A stretch of DNA of 64,000 bases from Methylotenera mobilis 13 (GTDB lineage Bacteria; Pseudomonadota; Gammaproteobacteria; Burkholderiales; Methylophilaceae). Shown here piece after piece: positions 8,962-16,502 of the stretch. A program made the position numbers and the translations under genes. The stretch is from NCBI RefSeq assembly GCF_000384255.1, contig NZ_KB913035.1, forward strand, positions 1,463,362-1,527,361. The letters are read 5' to 3'. The stretch's first letter is position 1, and each line of letters opens with the position of its first letter. Under the pieces are notes generated by a model. It saw only the letters and a program-made list of their open reading frames with translations. It made no database searches and was not told the DNA's origin.

Positions 8962-8997
8962 CTGCAATCAGCTTAATCCATACATTTTAACGTTTGA

Positions 8998-9930
8998 TTA
9001 AATACTCTCCCATGTATGAGGGATAGACGTCATGATATGACTAACAAACGCCTTTACTTTCAGGGTCATTGCATGATGGTCGCGAAAGCAGGCATAAAAT
9101 TCTAATGGTTCGTTATCTGAACGAACAGTAGCGTCGTTTGCTATTTCTTGTTCAAATAACGCAACTAGTTTTCCATCTTTGATGAGCGGGTTTGCAATAA
9201 ATGCGGAAAGCCTTGTGATGCCTGCGCCTGCAATTGCTAACTCTGCTAGTGAGTTGATGTCATTACTGATGATGGATGGTTTAATGTCTGCTTCAAATCG
9301 CAATTCATCACGTAAAAATCCCCAACTTAACAGCCGCCCGTTGGTTGGCATGCGGAACATTAAACAGTCATGAAGTTGTAAGTCTTCAGGTGTCTGTGGC
9401 TGGCCTTTACGTGCGATGTAAGTGGGGGACGCGCAAAATAAAACAGGAACAGTAGCGATTTTTCTCGCGACTAAGCCAAGTTCCAATTGTTGTTTAAATC
9501 GAATACTGATGTCGATATCTTCTTTGACATGGTCAATATTTTGATCTGTGAGTATTAACTCAATAAATAGTTTTGGGTATAGCGCAGTAAATGACGGAAT
9601 GATAGAAGATAGTACGTGCCGACCAAATGCTGCTGATGATGCTATTCTTAGTTTACCTTGAGGTTCGCCATGAAACTCTGTTACTAGGGATTTTGCATTT
9701 TCAATATCACTCGCGACATGGCGCACTTTCGCATAGTAAATTTCACCTGCTTCGGTGAGTGCTAAGCTGCGTGTTGTGCGCGTAAGTAAGCGCGCGTTTA
9801 ATGATGCCTCAAGCCTTTGAATGTTCTGGCTTGCTGCCGCTGGAGTGATGCCTTGCATACGAGCACCAGCGGCGATACTGCCACCTTCAATGGCTTTAAC
9901 AAAACTTTCAATGCTTCTTAAAGTGTCCAT
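8998..9930 (-). CDS. LysR-family transcriptional regulator
   Basis: A 310-residue LysR-type regulator with N-terminal helix-turn-helix (about residues 1-60, IAAGARMQGITPAAASQNIQ then LEASLNARLLTRTTRSLALT) and a CrgA-like substrate-binding domain (about 90-300). It is transcribed divergently from a small DUF2798 membrane protein, and a 9-bp-arm inverted repeat lies just upstream of its start, suggesting autoregulation and control of that neighbour. Effector unknown. Confidence 0.9.
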   Translation of the reverse strand: MDTLRSIESFVKAIEGGSIAAGARMQGITPAAASQNIQRLEASLNARLLTRTTRSLALTEAGEIYYAKVRHVASDIENAKSLVTEFHGEPQGKLRIASSAAFGRHVLSSIIPSFTALYPKLFIELILTDQNIDHVKEDIDISIRFKQQLELGLVARKIATVPVLFCASPTYIARKGQPQTPEDLQLHDCLMFRMPTNGRLLSWGFLRDELRFEADIKPSIISNDINSLAELAIAGAGITRLSAFIANPLIKDGKLVALFEQEIANDATVRSDNEPLEFYACFRDHHAMTLKVKAFVSHIMTSIPHTWESI

Positions 9931-9935
9931 AATAG

Positions 9936-9963
9936 CTATCGAATTAAACTAATTATTCGATAG
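9936..9963. promoter_or_regulatory. Inverted repeat, likely LysR operator
   Basis: CTATCGAAT (9936-9944) and ATTCGATAG (9955-9963) form a perfect 9-bp dyad with a 10-base spacer, immediately upstream of the LysR start at 9930 and facing the divergent small membrane-protein gene. Position and symmetry fit a LysR-type recognition site; this is inference. Confidence 0.5.
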
Positions 9964-10057
9964 TTTATATTGATACTGGTGTTAGCGTTAGTCTACTATC
10001 ACTTTATTTACTTAATGTATAAAGTAGCATGATGATTCTCTAATTTGGAAGTATTTA

Positions 10058-10294
10058 ATGAATATAAAAATACCTAAACGTCATTCCCATGTCGTATTTG
10101 CATTTTTTATGGCTGGCATCATGGCGATTTTGATGTCTGCAATCATCGTTGCCGTTAGTAGTGGCATTGACACTGGCTATTTAAAGCGAGTAATTCATGC
10201 TTACACGCTAGCAATGCCTTCCGCATTTATTTGCGTACTTTTTGTCAGGCCTATCGTGGTTAAATTAGTTTCGTTAGTGGTTGCGACGGATTAG
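10058..10294 (+). CDS. DUF2798-family two-span membrane protein
   Basis: A 78-residue protein with two membrane spans (about 9-33 and 45-70). The second half, HAYTLAMPSAFICVLFVRPI, matches the DUF2798 pattern, whose members are short inner-membrane proteins of unknown function, often beside regulators or stress genes. It is divergent from a LysR regulator and ends before a strong terminator at 10337-10367. No enzymatic role can be claimed. Confidence 0.8.
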   Translation: MNIKIPKRHSHVVFAFFMAGIMAILMSAIIVAVSSGIDTGYLKRVIHAYTLAMPSAFICVLFVRPIVVKLVSLVVATD

Positions 10295-10336
10295 CAAACA
10301 ACTTAATAAATAATGGCTAGCTTAATCGCTAAATTG

Positions 10337-10367
10337 AAATACCACGACCAGATTAGTCGTGGTATTT
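10337..10367. terminator. Strong bidirectional intrinsic terminator
   Basis: AAATACCACGAC (10337-10348) pairs with GTCGTGGTATTT (10356-10367), a 12-bp perfect stem with a 7-base loop, followed by TATTTTAT. It sits between the convergent DUF2798 gene and the esterase gene and can serve both. Confidence 0.85.
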
Positions 10368-10409
10368 ATTTTATGGAACAAGCTTAGTGTTATGTATAGA
10401 TTAGCTGAG

Positions 10410-11429
10410 TTATTTTAATCTTTTTTTCAGTTCCTCCGCTGCTTGCGTCATGGCAGATTGTGTAGCCGTTAGCTGGCTTAAAATGTTAAGTAGTCCAAAA
10501 TCATGAATCATGCCGTTATAACGTGTAGATACAACATTTACTCCCGCTGTATCTAGTTTTCTGGCATAAGCCTCACCTTCATCACGCAGTACGTCTTTCT
10601 CAGCAGTTTGCACTAGTGCAGGAGGTAAATCTTTAAGTTGCTCAGGTGTTGCCAATAGTGGAGAGGCGTAAATATTCTGGCGTTGTAACGCGTCTGTTGT
10701 GTAGTTATTCCAAAACCATTTCATCATGCCTGTGGTTAAGAAGTGACCGGTGCCGAACTCATCGTAAGAAGCGTTTTCAAAGTTCGCGTTCGTCACTGGC
10801 CAAAATAATACTTGGCTACGAATGCTAGGTGTACCTTTATTCTTAGCCATCAAGGCAACTACTGCTGCCATGTTTCCACCCACACTGTTGCCAGCCACAG
10901 CCAAACGTTTTCCATCTACATTAATTTCTGCACCGTTTTCAGATACCCATTTGGTGGCAGCATAGGCTTCATTAATCGCAACAGGATAGCGTGCTTCGGG
11001 GGATGGGCTGTAGTTGACAAAAACGGCAACTGCACCAGAGCCTACCACTAGATCACGAACGAAGCGTTCGTGTGTTGGAAAATCGCCCAATACCCATCCT
11101 CCACCGTGGAAAAACATAAATACAGGTAATGTGCCACTGACGCCTGCTGGACGTACGATATGAAGTTTGATGTCGTGACCATCCGCCTTAATAGTCTTAG
11201 TGCTGATATCAACTTTTGGTAAATTTAATTGTGGGCTAGCTTGTACGCTTGATAGTACAGCTCTAGCCTCAGTTGGTGACAATTGCTCGAGTGGCTTACC
11301 ACCTCCTGCCTCAACTGCGTTTAGAAATTCTTGTACATTATGCTCTACACCATAGCTTCCTGCAGCCAAAGTAAGTTGTGAAACTAGAGCCATTGTTATA
11401 GCGACCAATATTTTTTTATAACTATTCAT
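10410..11429 (-). CDS. Secreted alpha/beta-hydrolase, acetyl-esterase / HSL family
   Basis: A 339-residue esterase/lipase of the hormone-sensitive-lipase (alpha/beta hydrolase_3) family. The oxyanion-hole motif HGGGW (about residue 109), nucleophile motif GNSVGG, an acidic residue in DVLRDEGEAYA and catalytic His in MIHDF are all present. An N-terminal signal peptide ending near LTLAAGS suggests a periplasmic enzyme. It is the third gene downstream of ohrR and ohr on the same strand (41 bases from ohr), so it may be co-induced by organic hydroperoxides. Substrate unknown. Confidence 0.88.
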   Translation of the reverse strand: MNSYKKILVAITMALVSQLTLAAGSYGVEHNVQEFLNAVEAGGGKPLEQLSPTEARAVLSSVQASPQLNLPKVDISTKTIKADGHDIKLHIVRPAGVSGTLPVFMFFHGGGWVLGDFPTHERFVRDLVVGSGAVAVFVNYSPSPEARYPVAINEAYAATKWVSENGAEINVDGKRLAVAGNSVGGNMAAVVALMAKNKGTPSIRSQVLFWPVTNANFENASYDEFGTGHFLTTGMMKWFWNNYTTDALQRQNIYASPLLATPEQLKDLPPALVQTAEKDVLRDEGEAYARKLDTAGVNVVSTRYNGMIHDFGLLNILSQLTATQSAMTQAAEELKKRLK

Positions 11430-11470
11430 GATTAATTTCCTTTATATAAATGATGTTGGTTGGTAATAAA

Positions 11471-11899
11471 TTAGATAATAGTGAGATGTACATCAATATT
11501 TCCACGAGTTGCATTTGAGTAGCGACAAACAATGTGAGCTTTAGCAACCAACGCTTCAGCTATTTCGTGTGATAGTCCAGGTAGTGATATCTTTAAATCA
11601 ACTTCTATAATGCCGAAACCGTTTGGAATTGCACCAATACCTGCGCTACATTCTATTGACACATCATCTGGTATTGTTATTTTGTCTCGCTCTGCTACGA
11701 ATTGCAGTGCGCCTAGAAAGCATGCGCTGTAGCCTGCAGCAAATAACTGTTCTGGACTTGTAGTATCACCTTCGTTGCCCTCTATTTCTTTTGGTGAGGT
11801 TACTTTTAACTCTATATTTCCCGCGATGATGCTGACTTGGCGATTACTATTACTAGTAGCGCTTGCGTTAGCTCGGTACAAAACTTTTTTTATTGACAC
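11471..11899 (-). CDS. ohr: Organic hydroperoxide resistance protein (Ohr)
   Basis: A 142-residue OsmC/Ohr-fold thiol peroxidase that reduces organic and lipid hydroperoxides with electrons from lipoylated proteins. The two redox cysteines are visible, Cys60 in GYSACFLGAL and Cys125 in HIVCRYSNATRGN, as are the family's Arg20 and Glu50. It is the Ohr rather than the OsmC subfamily, given the SPEQLFAAGYSACF motif. It lies downstream of an OhrR-type MarR regulator, with an operator-like repeat in the intervening promoter region. Confidence 0.94.
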   Translation of the reverse strand: MSIKKVLYRANASATSNSNRQVSIIAGNIELKVTSPKEIEGNEGDTTSPEQLFAAGYSACFLGALQFVAERDKITIPDDVSIECSAGIGAIPNGFGIIEVDLKISLPGLSHEIAEALVAKAHIVCRYSNATRGNIDVHLTII

Positions 11900-11960
11900 A
11901 GTAGAGCTCCTATAAAAATAAAGTTATTACTTTGCGTTATTTAATAAATTACATTTACCC

Positions 11961-11999
11961 TATATATTGTGTGCTATTTAATAGTGCGCTATATATAGG
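11961..11999 (-). promoter_or_regulatory. OhrR operator candidate upstream of ohr
   Basis: The dyad CTATTTAATAG (11974-11984) is flanked by TGTG on the left and TGCGCTATATATAG on the right, giving an AT-rich inverted repeat just upstream of ohr. The 12-base core GCTATTTAATAG recurs exactly in front of ohrR at 12511-12522. OhrR operators are AT-rich dyads containing TTAA-type centres, so OhrR is the likely binder. Confidence 0.6.
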
Positions 12000-12024
12000 A
12001 TGAAAAAAAAGAGCTCTCATTTGC

Positions 12025-12498
12025 TCATTTAGTATTTCTAAACAATCTATCGCGAAGCTGAATTAGGTTTTCGCGAATAGAGGATAACTCATCTGGGGTA
12101 CATTCAGTAGCGCAGAAAACTCCATTTGGGACTTCCTTGGCAACTTGTTGCAAAATACGACCTTGTTCAGTAAGGTTAATGATCACTTGACGTTCATCAG
12201 ATTTAGCACGAATTCTCAATAACAAACCCTGTGTTTCCATGCGTTTAAGTAACGGTGTCAGCGTTGCAGAGTCTAGAAAAAGGCGCTCACCAATTTCTGA
12301 TACTGTTAACGTATCTTGTTCCCACAAAACTAAAAGTACTAAATATTGAGAATAGGTAACCCCTAATTTTTTTAGAAGTTTGCGATAAACCTTGTTTATT
12401 CCCAACATTGTCGAATAAAGTGCAAAGCACAGTTGCTCATCTAGTAGCAATGATGCATTGTTTGTAGAAAGTTGCTTTTGTGTTGACATGTTTGACAT
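12025..12498 (-). CDS. ohrR: MarR-family organic peroxide sensor (OhrR)
   Basis: A MarR-type winged-helix repressor of about 157 residues. The peroxidatic Cys of OhrR is present in [11 protein letters not shown] near the N-terminus (about residue 24). A Cys pair in [10 protein letters not shown] near residue 125 suggests the two-Cys Xanthomonas type. The frame opens at a TTG (12525), but that codon lies inside the operator, so the ATG at 12498 is preferred; the ATG at 12489 is also possible. It precedes ohr on the same strand, the classical arrangement. Confidence 0.9.
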   Translation of the reverse strand: MSNMSTQKQLSTNNASLLLDEQLCFALYSTMLGINKVYRKLLKKLGVTYSQYLVLLVLWEQDTLTVSEIGERLFLDSATLTPLLKRMETQGLLLRIRAKSDERQVIINLTEQGRILQQVAKEVPNGVFCATECTPDELSSIRENLIQLRDRLFRNTK

Positions 12499-12504
12499 AA
12501 TACA

Positions 12505-12523
12505 TAGTGCGCTATTTAATAGC
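12505..12523 (-). promoter_or_regulatory. OhrR operator candidate upstream of ohrR
   Basis: The core GCTATTTAATAG (12511-12522) with flanking TAGTGC lies immediately in front of the ohrR start and repeats the sequence found before ohr at 11973-11984. The pair suggests autoregulation of ohrR plus separate control of ohr. Confidence 0.6.
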
Positions 12524-12616
12524 AAGATTTTTTAAGTTATGTATCGTTAATGATAAAAGTGATGCATGATGAACAAAATTGATTGCCTATAGCAATCTTT
12601 AAAGGTTATTCTGATA

Positions 12617-13543
12617 TTAGATATTAATACTATTTAAAAGCTTAATTCCTTTAAGATGAGCCGCGCAGGTGTTTTTAATAATGTTAACTAAATCGATAGT
12701 GTAGGGTAGCGTGATTGTTTCTGCTGAGCCTGTAGCATGTAGTTCTGACCATAGCCCCTTTTTTCCTATTGATTTTGCAATCACATATTCATGGTCGACA
12801 TAATTTTGGATGCCCCAGCTTGGTAGCGCAGCTATTCCTCTGCGACTAGCAACCAGTTGCATAATCGCAATGGTTAGCTCAGCGGTGCGTCTTCCAAAGT
12901 TGATATTAGCTGGTTTGAGCACATGACGAATGATGTCGATTCGTTCTTCAGGTACTGGGTAAGTAATCAAGGTTTCGTTGGTAAAGTCTTCCGCTACAAA
13001 TCTAGCTTTCTTATGTTTGCTATGATTTGGAGGAATGACCGCCATAATTTCAAACTTAAATAGTGGCTGGTGGGCCAGCGTGCCTATTTTTTCTGGTAAG
13101 CCACCAATTACTAAGTCAGCTTTGCCCTCATGCAATAAATGCCAGGGGTCGCTGTGAAACCCTGCGACTAAATCAATTTCCACCTCTGGCCATGCTCTTC
13201 TAAAAACATCCATTACTGGCGTTAACCAATCGAAGCAAGTGTGACACTCTAGTACGATTCTTAGTTCACCAGACTGTTTGCTTTTTAGGCGGACTAAATC
13301 ACGTTCCGATTTGTCGATGAGCGGTAATAGTTCATTGGCTAAATCTAACAATCGCTGCCCAGCAGGTGTGAAGCGAAGGCCGTGAGCACCTCGCTTGAAT
13401 AGTGTAATTTCGTAATGCATTTCTAATGCGCGAATTTGGTGAGATAGCGCTGACTGTGTCAAAAATATGCGCTCAGCCGCAAGGCCAAGCTTGCCTGTTT
13501 CTGCGATAGCTTTCAGTGATTTTAGGTGACGAATTTCTAGCAT
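12617..13543 (-). CDS. metR: LysR-family regulator MetR
   Basis: A 308-residue LysR-type activator of methionine genes that uses homocysteine as coeffector. The N-terminal HTH (LGLAAERIFLTQSALSHQIR) and the following sequence LRIVLECHTCFDWL are MetR-like. It is divergent from metE, with a perfect TGAA-N5-TTCA MetR box between them. Length is close to the E. coli protein (317). Assignment rests on both sequence character and the metE neighbour. Confidence 0.9.
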   Translation of the reverse strand: MLEIRHLKSLKAIAETGKLGLAAERIFLTQSALSHQIRALEMHYEITLFKRGAHGLRFTPAGQRLLDLANELLPLIDKSERDLVRLKSKQSGELRIVLECHTCFDWLTPVMDVFRRAWPEVEIDLVAGFHSDPWHLLHEGKADLVIGGLPEKIGTLAHQPLFKFEIMAVIPPNHSKHKKARFVAEDFTNETLITYPVPEERIDIIRHVLKPANINFGRRTAELTIAIMQLVASRRGIAALPSWGIQNYVDHEYVIAKSIGKKGLWSELHATGSAETITLPYTIDLVNIIKNTCAAHLKGIKLLNSINI

Positions 13544-13568
13544 GATCTTTTAATATCTGGCTTTGATA

Positions 13569-13581
13569 TGAATTTAATTCA
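13569..13581. promoter_or_regulatory. MetR binding box
   Basis: TGAA (13569-13572), a 5-base spacer, and TTCA (13578-13581) exactly match the MetR consensus TGAA-N5-TTCA. The site is 25 bases from the metR start and about 80 from metE, suitable for metE activation and metR autoregulation. Confidence 0.75.
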
Positions 13582-13662
13582 AATTTATCACAAAAACTTT
13601 CGCTTTATTAAATTATTTTCGCAGCACAAAATGCACAACTTGCTTTTCGATGAGAATAAAAA

Positions 13663-15972
13663 ATGAAAGAAAATAAAATTAAGAGCCATATTCTAGGATA
13701 CCCACGGATAGGTGATAAACGTGAATTAAAGTTCGCACAAGAGTCATTTTGGCGTGGTGAGTCTTCACCAGATGATCTGCAAACAACAGCACGAAAACTA
13801 CGTGTTGAAAATTGGAAAAAACAACAAAGTGCTGGTTTGAGCTTTATCACAAGTAACGATTTCTCGCTTTATGACCATGTGCTTGATCACAGCGTGTTGT
13901 TTGGAGCATCACCTAGCCGTTTTAGTAAGCTTCCTTTTGGTGCAAAAAACGTATCTGCTGAAACTGCCTATTTTGCAATGGCACGCGGCAATATTGAGCA
14001 ACCAGCGATGGAAATGACTAAATGGTTGGATACTAACTATCATTATATTGTCCCTGAGCTTAATGAAGACACAACATTTTTGATTAATGCACATGATTAT
14101 TTAGTGCAGCTTGATGAAGCACAAAAGCTAGATAAACAAGTGAAACCTGTGTTGTTAGGCCCTGTGAGCTTTTTGTATTTAAGTAAAGCACGCAACGTGA
14201 ATAAGCTTGATTTGTTAGATACGTTATCACAGCAATATGCACATCTGTTACAAGAGTTACGTGCTAGAAAAATAGAGTGGGTGCAGATTGACGAGCCTAT
14301 TTTTGCGTTAGATTTAGAGGATATTTGGTTAAAAGCCTTTGAGCGTGCATATGCATGGTTTAGAGCTTCGCGCCCCAAATTGTTACTGACTACTTATTTT
14401 GGAAATGTGTCACGTTACCAAGCGTATATATCAACTTTACCTGTCGATGGCATTCATATCGATTTAGCAAGGGCGCCTGAGCAGCTAGGGCCTTGGGTCA
14501 ATGCAATCCCTAGCCATTGGGTGTTGTCTGCTGGTGTCGTAGATGGTCGTAATATATGGCGTAATGATTTAGACAAAACGATAACCTTATTGACACCTTG
14601 GGTTCAGCGCCTTGGTGAGCGCTTGTGGGTGGCACCTAGCTGTTCATTGCTACATACGCCGGTGACGTTGGCGCATGAGGTAAAGCTTGATGCGGCGATT
14701 AAACCATGGCTGGCTTTTGCCGATGAAAAAATTGCTGAGTTAAGTATTATCGCTAAGGCTTTGAATCATGGGGTCGAGTCAGTAGCCAATGAGTTGGCGC
14801 TATCACGTGCTGCTATCGCTACACGTCATCAATCTACATTGGTACATTCTGCCAGTGTTAAAGAGCGTGTTGATTCGATTAGTACAATAAACGAACACCG
14901 CGATAGTCCTTTTTCTATAAGAAAAGTTGCACAAAAGGCACGTTTGAATTTACCGCTATTACCCACCACCACAATTGGTTCTTTCCCGCAAACGCGTGAC
15001 ATACGTGCAGCGCGTGCGGCACTTAAAAGGGGCGAGATATCTTTAGTTGAGTATGAAGTGGAAATTAGGTCGCATATCACACATGCTATTCGTGAGCAGG
15101 AGTCTTTAGACCTCGATGTACTTGTTCATGGTGAGGCAGAGCGCAATGATATGGTGGAGTTCTTTGGCGAACAATTGTCTGGCTACGCATTTACTGAAAA
15201 TGGCTGGGTACAAAGCTACGGTTCTCGTTGCGTAAAGCCGCCAGTGATTTATGGAGATGTTTATAGACCTAAACCGATGACAGTTGATTTAGCACGCTTT
15301 GCACAGTCGTTATCTGACAGGCCTGTCAAAGGCATGCTCACTGGTCCAATTACGATGCTGCAATGGTCTTTTGTCCGTGATGATCAGCCACGTTCGACGA
15401 CGGCTATGCAATTAGCATTGGCGATACGTGACGAGGTGGATGATTTGCAAAAAGCTGGTATTGCGATTATTCAAATAGATGAGCCAGCATTACGTGAGGG
15501 CTTGCCTTTGCAAAAGACTGTATGGGAACATTATTTGGCTTGGGCAGTACGTGCATTTAAGCTGAGTGCCAGTGTGGCAGATGATAGTACGCAGATACAC
15601 ACTCACATGTGTTATGCCGAGTTTAACGACATTTTGCCAGCTATTGCTGCCATGGATGCTGATGTGATTACGATAGAAACGTCGAGATCAGCTATGGAGT
15701 TGCTAGATGCGTTTGGTGAATTTGACTACCCCAATGAAATTGGCCCTGGTGTTTATGATATTCACTCACCGCGTGTGCCTAGTGTTGATGCAATGGAACA
15801 TCTGATGTATCACGCGATTAGGGTGGTACCTGTCGAGCGACTTTGGATTAACCCAGATTGCGGACTTAAAACTCGTGGCTGGGATGAGACAAGGCAGGCG
15901 TTACAGAACATGGTCAATGTCGCAAAGTCATTAAGAAAGCAATTCAGCCTAACCACTGCACTCGATTCATAA
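13663..15972 (+). CDS. metE: Cobalamin-independent methionine synthase (MetE)
   Basis: A 769-residue 5-methyltetrahydropteroyltriglutamate-homocysteine methyltransferase that makes methionine without B12. Two homologous halves are present: the N-terminal domain starts with SHILGYPRIGDKRELK, and the catalytic C-terminal half starts around LPTTTIGSFPQT. The zinc ligands are in place: His and Cys in HTHMCYAEFND, Glu in ITIETSRS, and Cys in NPDCGLKTR. Length matches the E. coli enzyme (753). It is divergent from metR, whose box lies in the shared promoter region. nrdA follows on the same strand after 530 bases, but with its own promoter and riboswitch. Confidence 0.97.
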   Translation: MKENKIKSHILGYPRIGDKRELKFAQESFWRGESSPDDLQTTARKLRVENWKKQQSAGLSFITSNDFSLYDHVLDHSVLFGASPSRFSKLPFGAKNVSAETAYFAMARGNIEQPAMEMTKWLDTNYHYIVPELNEDTTFLINAHDYLVQLDEAQKLDKQVKPVLLGPVSFLYLSKARNVNKLDLLDTLSQQYAHLLQELRARKIEWVQIDEPIFALDLEDIWLKAFERAYAWFRASRPKLLLTTYFGNVSRYQAYISTLPVDGIHIDLARAPEQLGPWVNAIPSHWVLSAGVVDGRNIWRNDLDKTITLLTPWVQRLGERLWVAPSCSLLHTPVTLAHEVKLDAAIKPWLAFADEKIAELSIIAKALNHGVESVANELALSRAAIATRHQSTLVHSASVKERVDSISTINEHRDSPFSIRKVAQKARLNLPLLPTTTIGSFPQTRDIRAARAALKRGEISLVEYEVEIRSHITHAIREQESLDLDVLVHGEAERNDMVEFFGEQLSGYAFTENGWVQSYGSRCVKPPVIYGDVYRPKPMTVDLARFAQSLSDRPVKGMLTGPITMLQWSFVRDDQPRSTTAMQLALAIRDEVDDLQKAGIAIIQIDEPALREGLPLQKTVWEHYLAWAVRAFKLSASVADDSTQIHTHMCYAEFNDILPAIAAMDADVITIETSRSAMELLDAFGEFDYPNEIGPGVYDIHSPRVPSVDAMEHLMYHAIRVVPVERLWINPDCGLKTRGWDETRQALQNMVNVAKSLRKQFSLTTALDS

Positions 15973-15999
15973 TATTTGCTAATAAATAATATCTTGTAA

Positions 16000-16046
16000 A
16001 ACATATGTATAGCTATTTATATTAAATATTTAGCTATATATTGTGT
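16000..16046 (+). promoter_or_regulatory. Tandem NrdR-box candidates upstream of nrdA
   Basis: The 16-mer at 16031-16046 agrees with the NrdR consensus (acaCwATATnTwGTGT) over its last 13 positions, CTATATATTGTGT. A weaker copy at 16000-16015 lies exactly 31 bases upstream, within the 31-32 base pitch usual for paired NrdR boxes. NrdR is the ATP/dATP-sensing repressor of ribonucleotide reductase genes. The pair ends 8 bases before the -35 element. The TATAGCTA/TAGCTATA symmetry shared by the boxes could also fold as a weak hairpin. Confidence 0.6.
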
Positions 16047-16053
16047 TTTTAAG

Positions 16054-16083
16054 TTGAAATAACACGCCATATTGCGTTATAGT
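16054..16083 (+). promoter_or_regulatory. Candidate sigma70 promoter for the nrdA leader
   Basis: TTGAAA (16054-16059) followed after 17-18 bases by TTATAG/TATAGT (16077-16083). Transcription from here would start just before the cobalamin riboswitch, giving a leader of about 410 bases. Confidence 0.5.
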
Positions 16084-16119
16084 GAGCGAGTACGGTTCTT
16101 AAATTTTAATCTTAATTTA

Positions 16120-16285
16120 AGATAATAGGGAATACGGTGCGCAATTTCTATCGTTGAAATTGCAATGCCGAAGCTGCCCCCGCAACTGTAATCAGCGAGT
16201 ATTTTGTCTGATACGCCACTGCCTTTTAATTAAGGTGGGAAGGCTGACAAACTATATTGACCTGAAAGCCAGGAGACCTGCCGTA
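16120..16285 (+). promoter_or_regulatory. Cobalamin (B12) riboswitch upstream of nrdA
   Basis: The conserved Cbl-riboswitch blocks appear in the right order: AGGGAATACGGTGC at 16126-16140, GCTGCCCCCGCAACTGTAA at 16173-16191, GCCACTG at 16215-16221, TGGGAAGGC at 16236-16244, and the B12 box AAAGCCAGGAGACCTGCCG at 16265-16283. TACGG (16091-16095) can pair with CCGTA (16281-16285) as a possible P1 extension. The element is downstream of metE and upstream of nrdA, so it controls ribonucleotide reductase rather than metE. Adenosylcobalamin binding should lower expression of the B12-independent class Ia enzyme. Confidence 0.93.
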
Positions 16286-16362
16286 GACATTTTTTACATG
16301 GTTTAACTTTGAGTAGTTTGATTGTGTAAAAGTATTTTATAACGTTTGAGGCGGGGTGTCCT

Positions 16363-16418
16363 CGGCAGATGGAGTGGTTTGTCTTTGCGCATTCACTCCG
16401 CCATGCTGGTTTTTATTT
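16363..16418 (+). terminator. Riboswitch expression-platform terminator
   Basis: ATGGAGTG (16369-16376) pairs with CACTCC (16394-16399) and CAT (16402-16404) across a small bulge, extended by CAG/CTG (16366-16368 with 16406-16408), and followed by GTTTTTATTT. This is a credible intrinsic terminator about 95 bases before nrdA. CGGCAG (16363-16368) at its base is the exact complement of CTGCCG (16278-16283) at the end of the aptamer, so the two can form an alternative antiterminator. Confidence 0.65.
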
Positions 16419-16502
16419 AAGCAAGTAGTCTTTTCTCAGCTTTCTGGAAATGATTTGCGCTGAATAAAAAGTGTCCTGCCCTTTGAAAAAAGGGAAATAA
16501 AA

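Noticed and set aside
16008-16038. AT-rich inverted repeat TATAGCTA/TAGCTATA read as a metE terminator
   Set aside because: The two arms coincide with the halves of the NrdR-box pair at the expected 31-base pitch and lie directly before the nrdA promoter. A following short T-run exists, so weak termination is not excluded, but the operator reading explains more.
16120-16285. Cobalamin riboswitch as a regulator of metE
   Set aside because: It lies about 150 bases downstream of the metE stop and in the nrdA leader, so it cannot act on metE initiation or its 5' end.
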